Assembly (NCBI GenBank): GCA_947487325.1
Contig: CANKWG010000166.1
Location: 1 to 5,162 of the forward strand
From: Oxalobacteraceae bacterium
GTDB taxonomy: Bacteria > Pseudomonadota > Gammaproteobacteria > Burkholderiales > Burkholderiaceae_D
DNA length: 5,162 bases
Direction of reading: 5' to 3'
The notes below the pieces were generated by a model. That model saw only the letters and a list, made by a program, of their open reading frames with translations, did not search any database and was not told the origin of the DNA. This document shows, one piece after another, positions 1-4,682 of this stretch (within the stretch, counting starts at the first letter, position 1; the number at the start of each line of letters is the position of its first letter). The position numbers and the translations under genes are program-made.

Positions 1-631
1 AGTTGATGGAGCCCAGCCACCAGTGACCTAATGCGGCGATGGCGGTCAAAGGTACGGCATAAGCGATGTCGGTGCCCGCGATCTCGGCGGGTTTCAGGTT
101 CGGATAAAGCAGAACCAGAATGGTGGCGCCAATTGCTCCAGCGCCGATTGAGGACACCGTGACCAGTGCGCCAATACCTGCACCAGCAATGATGGTGGCG
201 GCAACCTGTACGCGTCCGTGTAGCTGTTTCTCGGGGTGCGCGCTCATCCAGGCCTGCATGCGACCACGGAAGATAATGGCAATCACGGTCAGAATCACGG
301 AAAACGCGATTGCGTAGCGAATAATCTGGCCAATGTGCTTGTCCAGCGCGCCGAAATACTTCAGGCCGATGGTGGCCACCACTGCAGCGGGCAGGGCGCC
401 CAGGCACAGGCGCTTGACGATGTCCCAGTGCACATTCTTTTTGACCCGGTGCACGATGGTGCCGGCACTCTTGGTAATTGCAGCAAAGGCGAGGTCCGTG
501 CCGACCGCCACGGTTGGGTTGATGCCAAAAAGCAGCGTCAGCAGGGGCGTCATCAGCGAGCCACCGCCCACGCCGGTCAGACCGACCAGCAAGCCGACGG
601 CAAATCCTGACGCTACATAAGTTAAAGTCAT
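1..631 (-). CDS. TSUP-family (TauE/SafE-like) membrane exporter, 3' end outside window
   Basis: The minus strand is open from an ATG at 631-629 to the left edge, giving about 210 residues of a family usually near 250-270. The protein is strongly hydrophobic. It has the family's N-terminal glycine-rich repeat (GLTGVGGGSLMTPLL, residues ~18-32), then the VGTDLAFAAITK segment (~43-54). A second glycine/alanine-rich repeat (SIGAGAIGATILVLLYP) is followed by AGTDIAYAVPL. This internal duplication is typical of TSUP (DUF81) inner-membrane carriers, which export sulfite, sulfoacetate or related organosulfur anions, or move other small anions. The start is supported by GAGG four bases upstream (636-639). 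The gene is divergent from a CysB-type regulator, which favours a sulfur substrate. That is inference: the sequence alone does not identify the substrate. Confidence 0.93.
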   Translation of the reverse strand, partial: MTLTYVASGFAVGLLVGLTGVGGGSLMTPLLTLLFGINPTVAVGTDLAFAAITKSAGTIVHRVKKNVHWDIVKRLCLGALPAAVVATIGLKYFGALDKHIGQIIRYAIAFSVILTVIAIIFRGRMQAWMSAHPEKQLHGRVQVAATIIAGAGIGALVTVSSIGAGAIGATILVLLYPNLKPAEIAGTDIAYAVPLTAIAALGHWWLGSIN

Positions 632-635
632 AAGG

Positions 636-639
636 CCTC
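636..639 (-). promoter_or_regulatory. Shine-Dalgarno of the TSUP exporter
   Basis: On the minus strand GAGG sits four bases before the ATG at 631-629. It fixes the start of the exporter and agrees with where the hydrophobic N-terminus begins. Confidence 0.6.
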
Positions 640-658
640 GCGCAGAGAAGCCAGAATG

Positions 659-687
659 CTAATAAACTCCTTCCTTATTCCAAACAA
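659..687 (-). promoter_or_regulatory. Candidate sigma-70 promoter of the TSUP exporter
   Basis: On the minus strand TTGTTT (687-682) and TATTAG (664-659) are separated by 17 bases, with a leader of roughly 20 bases to the exporter's ATG. Both boxes are imperfect. The adjacent 10-bp inverted repeat (700-728) would lie just upstream of this -35 box, a normal place for a LysR-type activator. Confidence 0.4.
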
Positions 688-699
688 CAGAGTATTTAT

Positions 700-728
700 T
701 TGCTTATATGATTCTCAGATATAAGCAA
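700..728. promoter_or_regulatory. Perfect 10-bp inverted repeat, candidate CysB/LysR operator
   Basis: The arms TTGCTTATAT (700-709) and ATATAAGCAA (719-728) are exact reverse complements around a 9-base spacer. The repeat lies between a divergent LysR-type regulator and its likely target, just upstream of the proposed exporter promoter. LysR regulators typically bind AT-rich dyads in such gaps and control both genes. The spacing is not the textbook T-N11-A, so assignment to the adjacent regulator is inference from position and symmetry. A TTATTCC at 675-681 also resembles part of described CysB sites, but this is weak. Confidence 0.55.
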
Positions 729-730
729 TT

Positions 731-772
731 AAAACCCCAATAGCCCGATTTTCGGGTGGTTTTGTTTGTTTT
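731..772 (+). terminator. Terminator-like hairpin in the cysB-type gene leader
   Basis: CCCGA (744-748) pairs with TCGGG (752-756) across a TTT loop. An outer pairing of AAAACC (731-736) with GGTTTT (758-763) encloses it, with an asymmetric internal loop between. A T-rich run (GTTTGTTTT) follows to 772. It sits between the divergent promoter region and the regulator's start at 808, so it could attenuate regulator expression or be a leader structure. The stem is short and the T tract is interrupted by G, so termination may be weak. Confidence 0.35.
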
Positions 773-807
773 ATGAAAACATTAAGCACCGTTTTCCGGG
801 AAAGATC

Positions 808-1749
808 ATGAATATTCATCAATTCCGCTTCGTCCGAGAGGCCGTAAGGCAAAACTTCAACCTGACTGAGGCCGCCAAGGCGTTATTCACTTCGCAGCCC
901 GGCGTATCCAAAGCGATCATTGAGCTCGAGGAAGAGCTAGGCATCGACATCTTCACTCGTCATGGCAAGCGCATCCGCGGCCTGACCGAGCCGGGGCGGG
1001 AGGTATTGAAATCTGTGGAACTGATCCTGCAGGAAATCGAGGGTCTCAAGCGCATCGGCAAGGAATTTGCCGCGCAGGATTCCGGCAGCTTCACGATTGC
1101 CACCACCCACACGCAGGCCCGCTATTCATTGCCGACCGTGGTGCAGGCGTTTTCGCAAAAATTTCCGAAGGTACGTTTATCGCTGTTGCAGGGAAATCCC
1201 CGTCAGGTCGCCGAGATGGTGCTCAATGGTCAAGCCGATGTGGCGATTGCCACCGAAGCTATCGCCGATATTGATGGTTTGGTGACCATGCCGTGCTTTC
1301 AGTGGGAGCATCTGGTGGTTGCGCCGCCGGATCATCCACTGAGCCGACAGAAGACCCTGACCCTGGAAGACATCGCGGCTTATCCGTTAATTACTTATGA
1401 CACCGCTTTCGCCGGCCGCAAAAAGATCGATCAGGCCTTCGCGCGGCGGGGGCTGAAGCCGGATGTGATTCTTGAAGCCATTGATGCTGATGTCATCAAG
1501 ACCTATGTCGAGCTGGGAATGGGCGTGGGCATCATCGCGGGTCTGGCTTACAACGCAGCTCGCGATGTCAATCTGACGGCGATATCTGCGGGTCATTTGT
1601 TCGGTACCAATCTTTCGCGAGTGGCACTGAAGGAAGGCGCGTACTTGCGCGGGTACGTATTCACCTTCATTGAACTGCTCGCACCCAGCTTGTCGCGCAA
1701 GCTGGTTGAACAGGTATTAGCGGGGCAAAAAGACAGCTATGAGCTATGA
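808..1749 (+). CDS. CysB/Cbl-type LysR-family transcriptional regulator
   Basis: This 313-residue protein resembles CysB along its whole length (enteric CysB is 324 residues). Residues 1-60 are the winged helix-turn-helix, including LTEAAKALFTSQPGVSKAI, and the rest is the effector-binding domain. TTHTQARYSLP (99-109) places Thr100, Thr102 and Gln103 as in enteric CysB. IATE gives Thr149, PCFQW gives Trp166, and DADVIKTYVELGMGVG matches a CysB signature. CysB proteins sense sulfate, thiosulfate and O- or N-acetylserine and control sulfur assimilation genes. Here residue 202 is Ala (FAGR), where enteric CysB has Thr (FTGR), so it may be a specialised paralogue. The ATG at 808 is chosen because homology starts there. 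An upstream in-frame TTG at 766 would add 14 unrelated residues. GGGA at 798-801 is a modest ribosome site. The gene is divergent from the TSUP exporter, its likely target. Confidence 0.93.
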   Translation: MNIHQFRFVREAVRQNFNLTEAAKALFTSQPGVSKAIIELEEELGIDIFTRHGKRIRGLTEPGREVLKSVELILQEIEGLKRIGKEFAAQDSGSFTIATTHTQARYSLPTVVQAFSQKFPKVRLSLLQGNPRQVAEMVLNGQADVAIATEAIADIDGLVTMPCFQWEHLVVAPPDHPLSRQKTLTLEDIAAYPLITYDTAFAGRKKIDQAFARRGLKPDVILEAIDADVIKTYVELGMGVGIIAGLAYNAARDVNLTAISAGHLFGTNLSRVALKEGAYLRGYVFTFIELLAPSLSRKLVEQVLAGQKDSYEL

Positions 1750-1772
1750 GCAAGCCTGGCAGAAGATTCCCA

Positions 1773-3263
1773 TCAATCGATCACAGTTTTTTCCGGTAAA
1801 GGGATACGCAGACTGATCAGGGTGCCTTTGCCCGATCGAGATGCCACCGAAAAATCGCCGCCCAATAAAGCGACACGCTCCCGCATCTCGCGCAGACGAT
1901 AGTTTAGTGGTGTGTTTGCTTGCGCCGATGCCGGATAGCCTTTGCCGTTGTCGATAATCTCCATCAGCAATTCAGAGCAGCCATCGTAAAGATGTATTTC
2001 TGCGGCACTCGCCTGAGCATATTCACGAATATTGGCGCACGCCGCCTGTGCGATTCTGAACAATTGGGTGACCAGCGAAGGGTCCAGAGCCATCTCATCA
2101 TCGTTGCTGCGGAGCTCATAGTGAATACCGGTCTGGTTCTCCTGCTCAGTGGCCAGCCAATCGAGTGCGGCGACGATACCTGCATCCAGAATACCCGGAC
2201 GGATCTCGGTTGAAATCTGCTGAACTAAGCGTAATGATCGATTGACGAGTTTTTCTATGTAGGGTTTTTGTGTCAGGAATTCGTTGACATCGGGCGAGGT
2301 TTCCCAAAAGTGAGTCAGCATCATTTTCAATGCTGACAAATTACCTCCCAAGTCATCATGCAACGCCTGCCGGATATGTATATCTTCTTCCTCTTGTTCA
2401 TGATTCAAGTGCACATAAAGATCCGCAAGCTCTGCACGTGACTGACGTAGCGATTGCTCATGAGATTTGCTATGACTGATGTTCGTCATCAGCCCTGTCC
2501 ACTGAATGCCGTTTTCTCCATCATCCTCGGGTGTAGCGCGCAAGCTGATCCATTTGGTATCCTTCCATGCATCTATTTGGATTCGGCCTTCCCAATTAAG
2601 CACTTCCAGTTTTTCTGCAGATTCGCGCAACTGGATGGACCAGCTCTCACGATCTTCATCAATAATTTGTGCAAAGAGTTGACGAGCGTTGGCATACAGA
2701 GACTCGGGGGGAATGCCGAGTAGGTTCTCGCAGCCCTCTGAAAGGAAGCTGAATTGAATCAAGCCAGTCGATCCCTGCCGCATCTGAAAAAGCAGACTCG
2801 GCACCTTGGCCACAATCTGTTCTAGACGTGCTTCGCGCTCGGACACTCGTGTCATGGCCTGTCGCTGAGGTGCTTCTATCGTCGCGACAATAACGGGACT
2901 GTTTTGTAATTGCATCAGGCTGAGTTTGAGCACAACAGAAAAAGAACTGCCATCGGACCGCTGCATCGCGGTATTCAGGGGAAAGTCATTTGTACGATTC
3001 GTTTGTATTTGGTAAACAATGCCCAGAAATTTCTCGCTGTCCAAGTCACGTAGCAGATCAGTGACTTTCATCGAATTCAGCGCCGCCTGCGAGTAATTCA
3101 GATCATGTCGAAGCGCTTCACTGGTCGTTATCAAGCGAAGACTATCTGCAGAAAAAATGATCATCCTCGTGTCTGAGGCGCTGATAGATTGTTTTAGATC
3201 CGGGGATACCAACATGGTTGCGTGATTTTCCATGGTCATAAGCTCTTGGCTGATGGGCGCCAC
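1773..3263 (-). CDS. Soluble two-PAS sensor histidine kinase, HisKA_3 type, with degenerate ATPase domain
   Basis: Up to 496 residues, with no membrane segment seen, so probably a cytoplasmic sensor. Residues ~30-132 and ~143-265 look like two PAS domains, the second ending in the usual GLMTNIS. A coiled-coil-like linker (~265-298) leads to the phosphoacceptor motif QALHDDLGGNLSALKMML with His302, the HisKA_3 (NarX/UhpB/DegS) type. The X-box STEIRPGILDAG follows at ~351. The C-terminal HATPase domain keeps Asn411 and DNGKGYP (438-444). It has Ala407 for the usual N-box Glu and Tyr415 for the usual His. Its G2 stretch (LNYRLREMRER) lacks the three glycines of the family. Such kinases normally pair with a LuxR-type response regulator, but none lies next to it here. 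The GTG start at 3263 is the longest choice; ATGs at 3239 and 3233 are equally plausible, with AAGAG just upstream. The gene converges on cysB with a 23-bp gap and no visible terminator. Confidence 0.88.
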   Translation of the reverse strand: MAPISQELMTMENHATMLVSPDLKQSISASDTRMIIFSADSLRLITTSEALRHDLNYSQAALNSMKVTDLLRDLDSEKFLGIVYQIQTNRTNDFPLNTAMQRSDGSSFSVVLKLSLMQLQNSPVIVATIEAPQRQAMTRVSEREARLEQIVAKVPSLLFQMRQGSTGLIQFSFLSEGCENLLGIPPESLYANARQLFAQIIDEDRESWSIQLRESAEKLEVLNWEGRIQIDAWKDTKWISLRATPEDDGENGIQWTGLMTNISHSKSHEQSLRQSRAELADLYVHLNHEQEEEDIHIRQALHDDLGGNLSALKMMLTHFWETSPDVNEFLTQKPYIEKLVNRSLRLVQQISTEIRPGILDAGIVAALDWLATEQENQTGIHYELRSNDDEMALDPSLVTQLFRIAQAACANIREYAQASAAEIHLYDGCSELLMEIIDNGKGYPASAQANTPLNYRLREMRERVALLGGDFSVASRSGKGTLISLRIPLPEKTVID

Positions 3264-3305
3264 TGTAGAACTTTCATTGCGCCGAAGCTATCCGCTCGGG
3301 ATGGA

Positions 3306-3346
3306 AATTTAAACTTGAATTGATGTTTCGCAAGGTATTTCATCAA
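3306..3346 (-). promoter_or_regulatory. Candidate promoter of the sensor kinase with an overlapping inverted repeat
   Basis: On the minus strand TTGCGA (3333-3328) and TAAATT (3311-3306) are 16 bases apart, giving a leader of roughly 35 bases to the longest start. The -35 box lies inside an inverted repeat, TTGATG (3320-3325) and CATCAA (3341-3346), with a 15-base spacer. The arm centres are two helical turns apart, as expected for a dimeric regulator site. Both elements are short, so this is tentative. Confidence 0.3.
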
Positions 3347-3410
3347 AAAATATCTGTGGCACAATTTTTTATCCGAATGGACAAATCAGCGCTGTAAAGC
3401 AAAGTCGTAG

Positions 3411-3537
3411 AGCAGTGCGATTGCGCTCGAGGATGTGGAGGGAAATTCGTCCAGCTTGCTGCATGCCCGCGAAACGGGAAGGGCTTGCAAACCAGTGTGC
3501 GCCCTGCGAGGAGCCTCAAAGCAGGCGGCGTTTTGTT
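3411..3537 (+). ncRNA. Candidate structured RNA ending in a terminator-like hairpin
   Basis: Three consecutive foldable segments are visible on the plus strand. AGTGC/GCGCT lies around 3414-3426 and includes one G-U pair. TGCATGCCC (3460-3468) pairs with GGGCTTGCA (3481-3489) with one mismatch. CGCCCTGC (3500-3507) pairs with GCAG...GGCG (3521-3530) with a two-base bulge, followed by TTTTGTT. The last resembles an intrinsic terminator. No clear promoter and no known RNA family is recognised. It could be a small RNA, or unrelated fold potential in a gap. Confidence 0.25.
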
Positions 3538-3559
3538 AGAGCGTTCAACAAAGCAGAAG

Positions 3560-3588
3560 TTCGCTAGAGAAGATGATGTCGATACAAT
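3560..3588 (+). promoter_or_regulatory. Candidate promoter of the small membrane protein gene
   Basis: TACAAT (3583-3588) is a good -10 box, with a poor -35 (TTCGCT, 3560-3565) at 17 bases. Transcription would begin near 3595 and leave a leader of about 30 bases before the ATG at 3624, which fits the Shine-Dalgarno position. Confidence 0.35.
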
Positions 3589-3590
3589 GG

Positions 3591-3606
3591 CGTTATCTTC
3601 ATAACG
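3591..3606 (+). repeat. Perfect hairpin at the proposed transcript start
   Basis: CGTTAT (3591-3596) and ATAACG (3601-3606) are exact reverse complements around CTTC. The element spans the predicted +1 of the small gene. It could be an operator half-site pair at the promoter or a 5' hairpin on the transcript. Confidence 0.4.
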
Positions 3607-3623
3607 TTTGTGCTGAGGTGATG

Positions 3624-3704
3624 ATGGAATGGTGGGTGCTTGCTGTGGAATTGGGTGTGCCAGCGATTATTGGGCTAGCGATTTATCTCACACTGCGTAA
3701 ATAA
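3624..3704 (+). CDS. Candidate 26-residue single-pass membrane protein
   Basis: A short frame encodes a peptide starting MEWWVLAVELG and ending IYLTLRK. Residues 3-24 are hydrophobic and could span the membrane once. Glu9 and Pro13 lie inside the segment, and Arg25-Lys26 at the end suggest the C-terminus faces the cytoplasm. GAGG (3615-3618) lies five bases before the ATG at 3624. An ATG at 3621 is two bases from it, and a further in-frame ATG at 3573 would give about 43 residues. A -10-like TACAAT lies upstream and a strong terminator downstream at 3868-3910, so a self-contained transcript of about 315 bases is plausible. I do not recognise the protein. Its size and shape fit small regulatory membrane proteins and type I toxins alike, and the sequence does not choose between them. 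It could also be a chance frame. Confidence 0.5.
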   Translation: MEWWVLAVELGVPAIIGLAIYLTLRK

Positions 3705-3750
3705 GTTGAAAGAAGCTGATAGGCCTGCCTCAAACCTCCGGTACTACCTT

Positions 3751-3764
3751 GGCAGAAATCTGCC
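3751..3764 (+). repeat. Short perfect hairpin downstream of the small ORF
   Basis: GGCAG (3751-3755) and CTGCC (3760-3764) pair exactly around AAAT. No T tract follows, so it is not a terminator. If the small ORF is transcribed to 3910, this hairpin lies in its 3' untranslated region. Positions 3705-3867 otherwise show no coding frame. Confidence 0.35.
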
Positions 3765-3867
3765 GCATCGAGAAATGGCATTAAACCCTTTTATTTTTCA
3801 AGCCCGCTGTGCGTAGTATCGCGGCGGTGACTTGTCGGATAACGCGAATTCATTCAGCCTTTGCCAT

Positions 3868-3910
3868 AAAAAATGCACCGGGTCAGTTACTGAGCCGGTG
3901 CATTTTTTTT
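3868..3910. terminator. Strong bidirectional intrinsic terminator
   Basis: ATGCACCGG (3873-3881) and CCGGTGCAT (3895-3903) form a perfect 9-bp stem. An inner TCAGT/ACTGA dyad (3883-3893) stacks above a single G-G mismatch. Six A's precede the stem (3868-3873) and eight T's follow (3903-3910), so it ends in a U run when read on either strand. On the minus strand it terminates the MarR-like gene, whose stop codon is at 3926-3924. On the plus strand it would end any transcript from the small ORF. Confidence 0.9.
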
Positions 3911-3923
3911 AGAAAGTGAAAAT

Positions 3924-4283
3924 CTAGCCTGCTTTTTTGGCGGCTTGCAATAAACACTTAGAGAGTTTGTCGAAATGGAGCAGGGCGGCTTGTGTGAGCT
4001 CTAACTGCTTGCGGCGCGCATCTTCGGTTTCGGCGAGCAGTATCCAGCCCTTAGCGCGCATGGATTTCAGGCGCCCATGAAGCATCGCGGGGGAGCCCAA
4101 TTCTCGTTTGCCCATCAAATCCTTGACAGACAAACGTTCCTTGTTTTGCCTCGCAAAGGCGATGAGCGACAAAATACGTTCTTCTAGTGGCTCCAATGCC
4201 GGCAGAGATGGTAAATCACGCAGGGCTTCGGAGAGTTGTAGAAAACGCAAATAAATATCTGCAGGACGGGTTCGTTTGCTCAC
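3924..4283 (-). CDS. Short MarR-like winged-helix DNA-binding protein
   Basis: This 119-residue protein has a winged-helix core from about residue 30 to 95. LEPLEERILSLIAFA leads to the recognition region SVKDLMGKRELGSPAMLHGRLKSMRAKGW, and the wing runs ETEDARRKQLELT. A final helix (LLHFDKLSKCLLQAA) could help dimerise it. The layout is MarR-like but shorter than the usual ~140-150 residues, with little room for an effector pocket. The GTG start at 4283 is supported by AGGAAG eight bases upstream. The gene stands alone, with its own promoter (4324-4351) and terminator (3868-3910). A palindrome over its -10 box suggests autorepression. Target genes and ligand are unknown, and nothing nearby shows which genes it controls. 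Confidence 0.82.
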   Translation of the reverse strand: MSKRTRPADIYLRFLQLSEALRDLPSLPALEPLEERILSLIAFARQNKERLSVKDLMGKRELGSPAMLHGRLKSMRAKGWILLAETEDARRKQLELTQAALLHFDKLSKCLLQAAKKAG

Positions 4284-4322
4284 GAGCGGTGCTTCCTTTT
4301 AATTGACTTTCTTATGTGAAAA

Positions 4323-4351
4323 GATAATACCTTATCGAGCGGAAGTGTGCA
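4323..4351 (-). promoter_or_regulatory. Promoter of the MarR-like gene with palindromic operator over the -10 box
   Basis: On the minus strand TGCACA (4351-4346) and TATTAT (4329-4324) are separated by 16 bases; the -10 differs from consensus at one position. The leader is about 35-40 bases. The -10 is embedded in the palindrome GATAA-TACC-TTATC (4323-4336), whose 5-bp arms match exactly. MarR proteins usually bind such dyads over their own promoters, so negative autoregulation is a reasonable inference. Confidence 0.5.
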
Positions 4352-4546
4352 TGAAATCCTGAGGCGCTTCAATTGATATTCTTTTATGCGTCGCCAAAAA
4401 ATTTTACATATTAAGTGTTGAATTCACTGTGTCCCGAGTAGAAAAGTAGCGCAAGCTGCATCGCAAATTTATTCAGCCTACTTTAAAAAATAACAAAACG
4501 ATAATATTTAGGACTAAGTCAATAACTATGACTTGAGGATAAACCC

Positions 4547-4678
4547 ATAAGCTTTTCCGTCGCTAACGCAGTGGCCGTGATTTTTCTACCGGCCTTGGCG
4601 CAAGCAAACAGCAGACAGCAAACGACGAACCACGAACCACGAACGAGAATACACCGGGCTTTGTCAAAATTTTCCTGA
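4547..4678 (+). pseudogene. Possible remnant of an exported protein: signal-peptide-like frame without normal start
   Basis: Read on the plus strand from ATA at 4547, the frame gives a hydrophobic stretch (AVAVIFLPALAQA) that ends like a Sec signal peptide with an AXA-type cleavage site. A polar tail then runs to TGA at 4676-4678. GAGG (4535-4538) lies eight bases upstream of the ATA, where a start codon would be expected, but there is no ATG, GTG or TTG. An in-frame stop lies just upstream. The tail is largely encoded by low-complexity and repeat DNA. It could be a decayed gene whose start mutated and whose body was lost, or a chance frame. Confidence 0.25.
4625..4645. repeat. 7-bp tandem repeat, three copies
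   Basis: The unit ACGAACC occurs at 4625-4631 and 4632-4638, and as ACGAACG at 4639-4645. Just to the left is related low-complexity sequence with CAGCA and AGCAAAC words (about 4602-4624). It lies 38 bases from the antiporter's stop codon. The length is not a multiple of 3 per unit, so it is unlikely to be coding in origin. Confidence 0.7.
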
Positions 4679-4682
4679 CCAT

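Larger units (their letters stand above)
4352..4682. other. AT-rich intergenic region with small dyads, no convincing gene
   Basis: This stretch separates the MarR-like gene from the antiporter's 3' end. It contains a 7-bp inverted repeat with long spacing (AAAGTAG 4443-4449, CTACTTT 4478-4484) and a 6-bp dyad (AAGTCA 4516-4521, TGACTT 4529-4534). A GGCCG/CGGCC pair around 4572-4593 flanks a T-rich loop. No strong intrinsic terminator is seen for the antiporter. The right part carries a startless signal-peptide-like frame and a short tandem repeat, listed separately. Confidence 0.5.

Noticed and set aside
236..620. Long plus-strand frames opposite the exporter gene
   Set aside because: They are antisense to a clear TSUP protein, lack family features, and are explained by codon bias of the real gene.
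766..807. Upstream TTG start for the CysB-type gene
   Set aside because: The extra 14 residues do not resemble any CysB N-terminus and overlap the T-rich leader. The ATG at 808 aligns exactly with family numbering.
1920..2723. Plus-strand frames inside the sensor kinase gene
   Set aside because: They are shadows of the kinase coding sequence, with no recognisable domain and no ribosome sites.
3357..3371. TGGCAC resembling a sigma-54 -24 element
   Set aside because: The required GC at the -12 position is absent (the sequence there is T-rich), so it does not meet the sigma-54 pattern.
3323..3397. 24-residue plus-strand frame starting MFRKVF
   Set aside because: It has no ribosome site, lies within the kinase promoter region, and has no recognisable features.
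3481..3525. Words resembling a cyclic-di-GMP-I riboswitch (GCAAACCAG, GCCTC, AAAGC)
   Set aside because: The conserved order and pairing of that riboswitch are not reproduced, and no gene of a matching type follows closely.
3415..3567. Small Arg/Cys-rich frame (34 to 50 residues depending on start)
   Set aside because: The starts have no properly spaced Shine-Dalgarno, the composition is not protein-like for a known family, and the frame overlaps the hairpin-forming segments.
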